DNA of 22,707 bases from JAXDLK01 sp034666665 (GTDB taxonomy: Bacteria; Desulfobacterota; Binatia; JACPRU01): positions 1 through 22,707 of the forward strand of contig JAXDLK010000333.1 in the NCBI GenBank assembly GCA_034666665.1, written 5' to 3'. Within the stretch, counting starts at the first letter, position 1; every line of letters starts with the position of its first letter. Below are positions 7,753 to 14,801 of this stretch, piece after piece. The notes under the pieces were generated by a model, which saw only the letters and a program-made list of their open reading frames with translations, made no database searches and had not been told where the DNA came from. The position numbers and the translations under genes are program-made.

Positions 7753-8562
7753 ATGGCTGACCCGAATCAGGAGCGAGAAGGTCTCGCCTGGCAGACGGGC
7801 GTCTGGAACCGGATGTCGGACGTCTACGTTCGTGAAATCGACCGGCGGTTCGCGCCCGTCGTCGAGGCTTTGGTCGGTCGCGCCGCGCTGGGGCCGGGGG
7901 AGCACGTCCTGGATCTCGGGACGGGTACGGGCGCACTGGCGCGGCGAGCGGCCGCGATCGTCGGATCGAGCGGCCGTGTCGTGGGTGTGGACATCAGCCC
8001 TGAAATGCTCGCCGTGGCACGCCGCGCCGCCACCCCTCTCGACCACGTGACGTTTCGCGAAGGACGGGCCGAGGCCATCCCCGCCGAAGACTCGACGTTC
8101 GACGTGGTCCTCGCCTGTCTCAGCATGATGTACGTCATCGACCGCGAAGCGGCGGCACGTGGCGTCGCGCGCATCCTGAAGCGCGGCGGGCGGTTTGTCG
8201 CTGCGGTCTGGGCCGGGCCCGAGCAGTGCGACATCGTGCTCTTTCAACAAACTGCCGGGCGATTTGCCGGTCCACCCCCCGTTCCCGGCGTCGGCCCCGG
8301 CGCGCTCGCCGACGCCAGCGGCTTTCTCCGGCAGCTCGATGCCGCGGGCATCTCCGCCCGCGTCGAGACCGAGACGTTGGGTTTCGAGTTTCCCGACTTC
8401 ACGTCCGCGTGGGACACGTTGGCCGGGGTGACCACGGCAGAGCTACCGCCCGGCCGCCAGCGAGAAGCGAAGGACGCGGTGATGGCAACGATGTACCCAG
8501 ACGGAGACGGACCGCGCCATTTTCGCAATGTGACCCAGTTCATCGTCGGCGCGCGTGAGTAG
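7753..8562 (+). CDS. Class I SAM-dependent methyltransferase (UbiE/Methyltransf_11-like)
   Basis: 269 residues. Motif I HVLDLGTGTGALARRA (about 51-66) binds S-adenosylmethionine; the acidic residue ending strand 2 is Asp80 in VVGVDIS; motif IV-like FDVVLACLSMMYV follows at about 117-129, then LKRGGRFVAAVW. This places it with the UbiE/COQ5-like small-molecule methyltransferases. The C-terminal third (substrate cap) has no motif I recognise, so the substrate is unknown. It starts 72 nt after the helicase gene in the same direction and may be co-transcribed, though a small hairpin lies between. No quinone-biosynthesis gene is adjacent. Confidence 0.85.
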   Translation: MADPNQEREGLAWQTGVWNRMSDVYVREIDRRFAPVVEALVGRAALGPGEHVLDLGTGTGALARRAAAIVGSSGRVVGVDISPEMLAVARRAATPLDHVTFREGRAEAIPAEDSTFDVVLACLSMMYVIDREAAARGVARILKRGGRFVAAVWAGPEQCDIVLFQQTAGRFAGPPPVPGVGPGALADASGFLRQLDAAGISARVETETLGFEFPDFTSAWDTLAGVTTAELPPGRQREAKDAVMATMYPDGDGPRHFRNVTQFIVGARE

Positions 8563-8697
8563 GGTTCATCATGGGAGCGTTCTTTCCGGCGGGCAGGCGT
8601 GACGACTGCGTCGGCACAAAGCCACCTTCGACCGTGGTGAAGCAGCAGTAGGGCGGTGAAAATCGGGGTTCAGTGAAACTCTGACCGGGGGGCTCAC

Positions 8698-9061
8698 ATG
8701 GAATACGTGGATGGATTCGTCGTGCCGGTTCCCAAGAAGAATCTGCAGGCCTACCGCCGCATCGCGCGCAAGGCGGGGAAGATCTGGCGAGAGCACGGTG
8801 CTCTCGATTATCGCGAGTGCGTCGCCGACGACGTGAAGGTCGGAAAGCTCACGTCCTTCCCGCGAAGCGTCAAGCTGAAGCCGGATGAGACGGTGATCTT
8901 CTCGTGGATCACCTACAAGTCGCGCCGTCATCGCGACACCGTCAACGCGAAGGTGATGGCGCGACCCGCGCTTGGCCGAAATGATGAACGCGAGCGCGAT
9001 GCCGTTCGACGCCAAGCGCATGATTTACGGTGGGTTCAAGACGCTGATCGATCTCTCGTGA
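8698..9061 (+). pseudogene. DUF1428-family gene interrupted by a single frameshift
   Basis: The frame from ATG 8698 reads MEYVDGFVVPVPKKNLQAY and continues as a typical DUF1428 protein (REHGALDYRECVADDVK, FPRSVKLKPDETVIFSW, RHRDTVNAKVMA) up to codon 88 (8959-8961). After that it becomes an arginine-rich tail. Shifting by one base at about 8962 restores the family C-terminus, from DPRLAEMM through AMPFDAKRMIYGGF, to the TGA at 9059-9061. Restored length would be 120 residues, the normal family size. One extra base in the C-rich run near 8960-8967 explains it, as a sequencing/assembly error or a recent natural mutation. The family has no firmly established biochemical role. A G-run (about 8686-8691) serves as ribosome binding site. 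Confidence 0.85.
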
Positions 9062-9073
9062 CGCCGCCCCGCG

Positions 9074-9976
9074 TCACCGTGGAGCGGGCGCAGTGCCGGC
9101 CGGCGACTCCTCGTTCCAGGTCTTGCCGCCGTTCGTGGTCGTGAACCTCCGGCGGTCGACGGTCGTCACCGTCGCGGCCTGCGCGCCCCGCGAAGTGATG
9201 CGCACGAGGTCGGTGGTCTCGGGGAACGGCATCCGCTGCCACCGTCCGCCGGCGTCCTGTGTCCGGAGGACGGTCCCGCGCCGGCCGGCGAGCCAGCAGA
9301 CGGTGTCCGCAGGTGCTGCGCCGGTCAACAGATCGACGGTCACGCCGCTTCGCTGTTTCTTCCAGTTGCGCCCGCCGTCGACCGAGAACTCGACCGATCC
9401 ACGCGGTGCGAGCCGCCACAGGCGGTCGCGATCCGGACCGGGGATCAGCACCGTGTACTGCGAAACGTAGGGAGACGGAGAGGGCGCGGGGGAAGCGGTC
9501 GCCGTCGGAGTGGGCGCCGGCGCGGTGGGTGATGGTGCGGGAGAGCTCTCGCGGGTCGGCGATGCCGTGATGCGGGTCGTCGTCGCCGATGGTTCGGCAA
9601 CGCTGGCGACGAGCGGCGACTCTTCCACCGTCGGCGACGCGGTCGGTACCGCAGTCGCGGCCGCAGGCACCTCCGTCGGCCCGGCCGGGGGGACGCTGAT
9701 CGCGCGCATTCCGAAGAACGCGCCGACGATCAGGCCGAGGCTCGCCGCGACGACGAGCAGACGAGCTTCCGGGGGACGTCGGCCGTGGCGCGAGCGGCGC
9801 CGTCGCCGGCCGCCGAAAATCGACCGGCTCCGCGACGCCATCGCCCCGGATCGCGAGCTCCAGCTCCAAGGCCACCACCACCTTCGCGGCGCGAGAGCCC
9901 GCGACGCGGCGGCTCGCGCTCTTCGGTCTCTCGCCCGATCACTCGGGTCGGGAGGAAGGTTCTCGTTCTGGCCCAT
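9074..9976 (-). CDS. Single-pass membrane protein with YCF48/BNR-like C-terminal domain
   Basis: 300 residues if it starts at ATG 9976; an internal ATG at 9841 is an alternative because residues 20-68 are Arg/Trp-rich and poorly protein-like. A transmembrane helix spans about 72-90 (LLVVAASLGLIVGAFFGM), followed by a Pro/Ala/Ser/Thr-rich stalk to about 170, then a domain with WRLAPRGSVEFSVDGGRNW, RRGTVLRTQDAGGRW and FTTTNGGKTW, the repeats of YCF48/BNR-like propeller blades. The topology suggests N-terminus inside and repeat domain outside the membrane. It is clearly homologous over its last ~125 residues to the protein at 10926-12974 but lacks that protein's zinc finger. It follows the selenoprotein gene by 35 nt on the same strand. 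Molecular role unknown. Confidence 0.7.
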   Translation of the reverse strand: MGQNENLPPDPSDRARDRRARAAASRALAPRRWWWPWSWSSRSGAMASRSRSIFGGRRRRRSRHGRRPPEARLLVVAASLGLIVGAFFGMRAISVPPAGPTEVPAAATAVPTASPTVEESPLVASVAEPSATTTRITASPTRESSPAPSPTAPAPTPTATASPAPSPSPYVSQYTVLIPGPDRDRLWRLAPRGSVEFSVDGGRNWKKQRSGVTVDLLTGAAPADTVCWLAGRRGTVLRTQDAGGRWQRMPFPETTDLVRITSRGAQAATVTTVDRRRFTTTNGGKTWNEESPAGTAPAPR

Positions 9977-10011
9977 CGGCCGTGCGGATCAGCCGCCCGA
10001 GGAAAGCACGT

Positions 10012-10929
10012 TCACGGGGCCGTCGAGCAGACGCTGCAACGCTCCGGGTCGCCCTCTTCGGCCAGCCGTCGATCCTCTTCGCTCTGGTACTGGGGCGCAT
10101 CGTGCCGCGGCAGGCGCTCGTCGCCGGCGGCGAACGCGCTGCGCTTCCAGTCGTCGTCTTCCGACCAACGGAAAGGCAGCACGCGGATCGAGCCCGGCTC
10201 GGTCATGGTTCGCAGCGCATCGAACGCCTCGGTGAGGATCGCCTGACCGAGGTCCGGATCGTGGGGCTTTCCGGTGGTGTGGCCGAACGGGAAATCCAGG
10301 AAAGCAGCGCGCGGGGGATTCACCGCGCGCGTGATGTCCCATGCGCTCGTCATGCACAGAGTCGAGATCCCGGCGGCCTCGGCCGCGCGCGCGATCAGTC
10401 CGACGGACTGATGACACACGGGTCAGACCGGCACCAACAGCGCCGCGTCCACGCGCTCGGCGAGCAGCCGATCCACGAGACGCGGAGCCAGCTCGTCGCG
10501 TACGCGGCGCGAGGAGTAGATGCCGCCCATGAACGTGAACGCGTTCCGGGCGAGCTCGCCGATCGTCCCCTTCCGCACCATCCTGCGGAGGATGTCGATC
10601 GGAAATACCACGTTGGGATCCGAGCGAGCATCGGTGAGATCGTAGGCGAAGTGCGTGGCGCGGAGATCCTCGGTCGCGACGTCGGTCGGGATCTGTCGAT
10701 ACGAGGTGTCGTCCTTGTAGTGGAACGCCACCTGGCCGGCGGCGTAGATCCCACCCGAGGCGATCAGTCCGACGCGGCACTCCGAAAGCGGCTTCGGGAG
10801 CGGGGTCCACGGCGGCGGTTCGGGATTCGTCACCCAGGTGTACGGCGTGTAACCGAGCCGCTCGTAGTTCTCGCGGATCCGATCGATGTAGCGAACCGGA
10901 TCGGTCGGCTGCTTCGCGGCCGCGCTCAC
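10012..10929 (-). CDS. Selenoprotein of the glycine/betaine/D-proline reductase B (GrdB/PrdB-like) family
   Basis: Two adjacent same-frame ORFs are joined through an in-frame TGA at 10423-10425, giving 305 residues with selenocysteine at 169 in VPV-U-PVCHQSVGLIAR (a UxxC redox motif, Cys172). N-terminal signatures ASGGIYAAGQ and DPNVVFPIDILRRMV are those of the GrdB/PrdB-like family, and conservation continues past the TGA (GISTLCMTSAWDI). A SECIS-type hairpin starts just after the UGA. GTG 10929 is chosen because it overlaps the upstream gene's stop as GTGA. The C-terminus ends in CSVC, a second possible redox pair. Classical members reduce glycine, betaine or D-proline with partner proteins; none of those partners is here, so the substrate is unknown. 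Ordinary annotation would split this gene. Confidence 0.88.
10386..10420 (-). promoter_or_regulatory. Bacterial SECIS element
   Basis: In the minus-strand mRNA, immediately after the UGA (10425-10423), AUCAGUCC (10412-10405) pairs perfectly with GGACUGAU (10401-10394) around a three-base loop GUC (10404-10402). The stem extends below one C-C mismatch by seven more pairs (10420-10414 with 10386-10392, three of them G-U). The apical loop starts 18 nt after the UGA and its first base is G. As I recall the published bacterial SECIS rules (loop 16-37 nt from UGA, a G in the first two loop positions), both fit. SelB would bind here to direct selenocysteine insertion. Confidence 0.82.
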
Positions 10930-12974
10930 GGAGAGCTCGGTCCTTCCTCCGTCCACGTCCTGCCCCCGTTCTTCGTGCTGAACGAGCGTCCGTCGGCGGT
11001 CGTCACGGTCGCGATCGCCGCACCCTTCGCGTCGACGGCCGTGAGGTCGGCGCCGGCAGGGACGGACAGCTTGAGCCACGTCTTGCCGCCGTCCACGGTC
11101 CGCAACACCGTTCCTCCGGCTCCGACCACCCAGACGACGGTGTTCGACGGGGCCGATCCCGCGGCGAGATCCCCGGTCACGTGGCTCCGCTGGGGCTCCC
11201 ACGTGTCACCGCCGTCGAGCGAAGCCTCCACCGCTCCGCCGTCGCCGATCCGCCACTGCCGGCTACCGTCGAGCTGGGAGAAGACGGTCGTGCCGTTCAC
11301 GATCGGCGCCCCCTCGACCGGCGCCGCTGCGAGCGGCGCTCGTGTGGGTTCCGGCGAGACCAGTCCGAAGAGGCCGCCGGATTCAGGAGTGGGGGCATGC
11401 TCGACCTCGGGCGTCGCCGCGGCAACGGTTTCGGTCGGTTCCTCCAGCCCGCTCGCCTCGGCTGCCGGAGCGGCCTCTTCGGGGGACGGCTCCGCTTCCC
11501 GCGTGGCCACGGGTACGGTCGTCGGCTCGACGGTCGCGGCCGGCGTCGGCTCCTCGGCCGGGACAGTGGGCTCGGGCGTCGCTTCGGCGGTCGGGCGCGA
11601 GGTAGGCTCCGCGTGCGGAGCCGGAGTCGCCTCGACTTTCGTCTCCGGCTCGAGACCGAAGATCTCCTCGCGGAGCTCGGGGGTCGGCTCGGCGCTCGGC
11701 GTGGGCTTGGAAGTGGCGCGCGTGCGTGCCGTCGGAGCCGGCTTCGGCGTCTTCGCAGCCTTTTCCGTCGGGGCTGCGGCCGCACGGACCTCCTCCGTCG
11801 GAGACGGCACGGGGGTGTCCTTCCTCTTCGCCTTCGATGTCGGCGTCTTCTCGGCTACGCCCATCGGCGTCGCTGCAGCCTTCGCTGGAGTCGCCACGGC
11901 CGACTCGATCTCCGTTCCCGAGCCCCGCTCGGACGCCTTGCCTGCGCGCGACGCGTCTTCCCCGGCCGCGGTACGGGGCGAACGGATGTCGTCGAGCGGG
12001 CTCGCTCCGGAGCCGCGTTCTTGCCGGAGCTCTTCGGGCGACTGCCGGGCATTCCGCATGTCGAACGCGAGTCGCGCGTCGTCTGGCGTCGGCCGCTCGG
12101 CTGCCGCACCCGCTTTCGCGCGGCCATCGCCCGCTCCGGCAGTCTTCTCGCTCTTCCCCGCCGAGGGCATGTCACCGGCATCCGGGATCGTCGCGTCGAG
12201 CTTCGCCGCCCCTCGCTTGGGTGTCGAATCGAGCTTCACGCGTACCCCGGCCTTCGGGGTTCCGGCCGGCGCATCGCCTGCCGCCGCCACACCGGTCGCG
12301 GCGTCGGCTCCGTGCGCTCCGTCGAGAGTCTCGGCGCCGAGCTCCTCGACGTGCATGCCGGCGTCGGCATCGGAAGGCCCCGGGGTGCCGGCCCCTGACG
12401 GGCCTTCCGTCTTGGCCGCGGCGTCTCCCGGCCAGTCGCTGAACATCGACGACCCGGGTGGGCGATCTCCGGGTGCCGCGGGGCCACCACCGCCGGCTCC
12501 GGTGTCCATGTGCACGATCCGCCCGGACGGCGGCTCCTCGCGGTTCGCCATCTGCAGACCGATGCCGAACGCCAGGATCAGGATCGCCGCAGCAACCGCT
12601 CCGGCGCGCCAGCCGAAACGAGCCCTCCACGCGCCCGGCGAGGTCCAGTCCCGCCGCGAGCCCCTCGAGCGGCGACGGCGATGCTTGCGCTCGTGGTGCA
12701 AGAGACGGTCCCGGAGGCGGCTTTCTCGCCGGTGGTCGAGCCAACGACTCGTTCGCCGGAGCGACCGAGCGAGGACGCTTCCCGACCGGGAGCTACGGCG
12801 AACCTCGGGCTCGAACGCCGGACCCGTTCCGCCCTCGAGCTGTCCGAGCTGCGCGATCCGCTGCTGACACGTCGGACAGCTCGAGACGTGCGCCTCGACC
12901 TCGCGGGTGTCGTCTTCCGAAAGCGTCTTCTCGTGGAACGAGACGAGGGTGCCGAGGCGGGGGCAGTCGCTCAT
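10926..12974 (-). CDS. Zinc-finger (anti-sigma-like) membrane protein with long stalk and YCF48-like domain
   Basis: 682 residues. Residues 1-40 hold a zinc-finger anti-sigma-like motif, His29-x3-Cys33-x2-Cys36 (HVSSCPTC). Residues 60-120 are very Arg-rich and lead into a transmembrane helix at about 125-143 (AGAVAAAILILAFGIGLQM). About 400 residues of low-complexity Pro/Thr/Ala/Glu stalk follow (many TPxP and PTxE units), then a C-terminal domain from about 560 with SLDGGDTW, GTVLRTVDGGKTW and FSTKNGGRTW repeats (YCF48/BNR-like). The plan suggests an envelope sensor with a cytoplasmic zinc finger, but no sigma-factor gene is adjacent; its usual place is taken by ettA and two tiny ORFs. The stop overlaps the selenoprotein start (GTGA), suggesting coupled synthesis. 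Anti-sigma function is inference. Confidence 0.75.
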   Translation of the reverse strand: MSDCPRLGTLVSFHEKTLSEDDTREVEAHVSSCPTCQQRIAQLGQLEGGTGPAFEPEVRRSSRSGSVLARSLRRTSRWLDHRRESRLRDRLLHHERKHRRRRSRGSRRDWTSPGAWRARFGWRAGAVAAAILILAFGIGLQMANREEPPSGRIVHMDTGAGGGGPAAPGDRPPGSSMFSDWPGDAAAKTEGPSGAGTPGPSDADAGMHVEELGAETLDGAHGADAATGVAAAGDAPAGTPKAGVRVKLDSTPKRGAAKLDATIPDAGDMPSAGKSEKTAGAGDGRAKAGAAAERPTPDDARLAFDMRNARQSPEELRQERGSGASPLDDIRSPRTAAGEDASRAGKASERGSGTEIESAVATPAKAAATPMGVAEKTPTSKAKRKDTPVPSPTEEVRAAAAPTEKAAKTPKPAPTARTRATSKPTPSAEPTPELREEIFGLEPETKVEATPAPHAEPTSRPTAEATPEPTVPAEEPTPAATVEPTTVPVATREAEPSPEEAAPAAEASGLEEPTETVAAATPEVEHAPTPESGGLFGLVSPEPTRAPLAAAPVEGAPIVNGTTVFSQLDGSRQWRIGDGGAVEASLDGGDTWEPQRSHVTGDLAAGSAPSNTVVWVVGAGGTVLRTVDGGKTWLKLSVPAGADLTAVDAKGAAIATVTTADGRSFSTKNGGRTWTEEGPSSP

Positions 12975-13000
12975 GCGCGGACTCCGGGATCTTCCATCAT
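12971..13000 (-). other. 9-codon leader-like ORF overlapping the zinc-finger gene start
   Basis: ATG 13000 opens a frame reading MMEDPGVRA whose TGA (12971-12973) overlaps the ATG of the zinc-finger membrane protein (ATGA). Its own ATG overlaps the stop of the 28-codon ORF upstream. It could be a coupling or leader peptide, or chance. No homology can be expected at this length. Confidence 0.2.
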
Positions 13001-13083
13001 GCGGATCTGTCTGAGTCTAGTCGCGCACGTCGCCGCTCGGCCCCTAAGGCAGCGGTTTCCTTGCGCCCGTTAGAGGATTTCAT
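12997..13083 (-). other. 28-codon ORF overlapping the ettA stop
   Basis: ATG 13083 overlaps the ettA TGA (ATGA at 13080-13083); the frame encodes a basic peptide beginning MKSSNGRKETAALGAERRR and ends at 12997-12999, overlapping the next tiny ORF. It contains a TTA leucine codon, rare in such GC-rich genomes, which argues against strong coding selection. Mentioned because it links ettA to the downstream genes by consecutive stop-start overlaps. Confidence 0.2.
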
Positions 13084-14762
13084 GCGCGGGTGAGCTGACG
13101 GTAATGAATGCGGTGCGGCCGTTCCGCGGCCGCGCCGAGGCGGGCGCGCCGGTCGGCCTCGTAGGCCGAGTAGTTGCCCTCGAACCAAAATGCCCGGCTC
13201 TCGCCCTCGAAGGCAAGGATGTGGGTTGCGACGCGATCGAGAAACCACCGATCGTGGCTGATGACCAGTGCCGAGCCGGCGAACCGGTCGAGCGCCTCCT
13301 CGAGCGCGCGCAGCGTGTTCACGTCGAGATCGTTCGTCGGCTCGTCGAGCAGCAGGAGGTTGGCGCCCTCCCGCAGCATCTTCGCGAGATGAACGCGGTT
13401 TCGCTCGCCGCCCGACAGCGTGCCGACCTTCTTCTGCTGATCGGACCCCGAGAAATTGAAGCGCGCGACGTAGGCGCGCGAGTTGACCGTCCGCGTACCG
13501 AGGGAGATCTGGTCCTGACCGCCCGAGATCTCCTCCCATACGCTCTTCGACGGCTCGAGCGGCCGGCTCTGGCTCACGTAGCCGAGCTTCACCGTATCGC
13601 CCACGCGCAACGTCCCGGCGTCCGGCTGCTCGTCGCCGGTGATCATCCGGAAGAGCGTCGTCTTGCCGGCCCCATTCGGACCGATGATGCCGACGATCGC
13701 GCCGGCCGGAACCGTGAACGTCACGTCGTCGAGCAAGAGTCGATCCCCGAGCGCTTTCGTCAGCCCTGTGGCCTCGACGACGACGCCGCCGAGACGCGGC
13801 CCGGCCGGGATGTAGATCTCGAGCTCCTTCACTTGTTCCGCCGCGTCTTGCTGGAGGAGGGTCTCGTATGCGCTGACGCGCGCCTTCCCCTTCGCCTGCC
13901 GTGCCTTCGGCGACATGTGGATCCACTCGAGCTCCCGCTCCAGGCTGCGGCGGCGTTCCGCCTCCGACTTCTCTTCCTGCTCGAGCCGGTTCTTCTTCTG
14001 CTCGAGCCACGAGGAGTAGTTTCCCTTCCAGGGGATGCCGCGCCCGCGGTCGAGCTCGAGAATCCACCCGGCCACGTTGTCGAGGAAATAGCGATCGTGG
14101 GTGACCGCGATCACCGTACCGGCATAACGACCGAGATGCTGCTCCAGCCACGCGACCGATTCGGCATCGAGGTGGTTCGTCGGCTCGTCGAGGAGCAGGA
14201 TGTCGGGCTGCTGCAGCAACAGGCGGCAGAGCGCGACGCGCCGGCTCTCGCCCCCGGACAGCAGGGAAACGGGTGTATCGCCCGGCGCGCAGCGGAGCGC
14301 GTCCATCGCCATCTCGACCCGGCTGTCCAGGTCCCAGCCGCCGGCGGTCTCGATCTGCTCCTGCACCTTTCCTTGGCGGTCGAGCAGCGCGTTCATCTCG
14401 TCGTCGGACATCGGCTCGCCGAGCTTGGTGCTGAGCTCCTCGAACTCCTGGAGGAAATCGAGCACCGGCTGCACGCCTTCGTTGACGACGTCGCGCACCG
14501 TCTTGGCGGGATCGAGGTGCGGCTCCTGCTCGAGGAGACCGATGGTGTAGCCGGGAGACGGCGTCACCTCCCCCTGAATCTCTCGATCGACCCCGGCCAG
14601 GATCCTGAGCAACGTCGATTTGCCAGACCCGTTCAGCCCGAGGACGCCGATCTTCGCGCCGTAGAAATAGGAGAGATAGATGTCTTTCAGGATCGGCTTC
14701 TTGTCGTGAAACTTGCTGACGCCGATCATCGAATAGATGATCTTGTTCGGGGCTTCACTCAT
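13080..14762 (-). CDS. ettA: Energy-dependent translational throttle protein (ABC-F ATPase)
   Basis: 560 residues from ATG 14762, matching the usual EttA length; the frame upstream of this ATG is antisense to hemF and not real. Two ABC domains: Walker A GLNGSGKST (42-50), signature LLSGGESRRVAL, Walker B LLLDEPTNHLD; second Walker A GPNGAGKTT, signature LSGGERNRVHLAKML, Walker B LLLDEPTNDLD. Between them is the P-site tRNA interaction motif linker, Glu/Arg/Lys-rich (EQKKNRLEQEEKSEAERRR). The opening IIYSMIGVSKFHDKKPILKDI is EttA-typical. EttA binds the ribosomal E site and gates the first elongation steps according to the ATP/ADP ratio. Divergent from hemF, with only 39 bp between starts. Confidence 0.95.
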   Translation of the reverse strand: MSEAPNKIIYSMIGVSKFHDKKPILKDIYLSYFYGAKIGVLGLNGSGKSTLLRILAGVDREIQGEVTPSPGYTIGLLEQEPHLDPAKTVRDVVNEGVQPVLDFLQEFEELSTKLGEPMSDDEMNALLDRQGKVQEQIETAGGWDLDSRVEMAMDALRCAPGDTPVSLLSGGESRRVALCRLLLQQPDILLLDEPTNHLDAESVAWLEQHLGRYAGTVIAVTHDRYFLDNVAGWILELDRGRGIPWKGNYSSWLEQKKNRLEQEEKSEAERRRSLERELEWIHMSPKARQAKGKARVSAYETLLQQDAAEQVKELEIYIPAGPRLGGVVVEATGLTKALGDRLLLDDVTFTVPAGAIVGIIGPNGAGKTTLFRMITGDEQPDAGTLRVGDTVKLGYVSQSRPLEPSKSVWEEISGGQDQISLGTRTVNSRAYVARFNFSGSDQQKKVGTLSGGERNRVHLAKMLREGANLLLLDEPTNDLDVNTLRALEEALDRFAGSALVISHDRWFLDRVATHILAFEGESRAFWFEGNYSAYEADRRARLGAAAERPHRIHYRQLTRA

Positions 14763-14801
14763 CCTCTGACTGGTACCTCCGGTAGCGGTAGCGAAACGGA
14801 C

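Noticed and set aside
8571..8651. 26-codon ORF before the DUF1428 gene
   Set aside because: Short, no clear ribosome binding site, no family recognised. The 8563-8697 gap shows nothing else I can support; it could be a decayed remnant.
10423..10425. TGA taken as a nonsense mutation (pseudogene)
   Set aside because: It sits exactly at the family redox position, is followed by UxxC spacing and a SECIS-type hairpin, and the frame continues with conserved sequence.
12744..12800. Possible frameshift in the Arg-rich region of the zinc-finger protein
   Set aside because: The other minus-strand frames look no more protein-like there, and an Arg-rich cytoplasmic stretch before the membrane helix is plausible in both paralogues.
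9982..12867. 961-codon plus-strand open frame
   Set aside because: Antisense to the zinc-finger protein and the selenoprotein. Its Ser/Ala/Gly/Arg-rich sequence is the usual product of reading a GC-rich gene backwards; the minus strand holds recognisable domains.
13104..14801. Long N-terminal extension of the hemF frame
   Set aside because: Antisense to ettA; all HemF motifs lie after ATG 14802 and the resulting 308 residues match the family.
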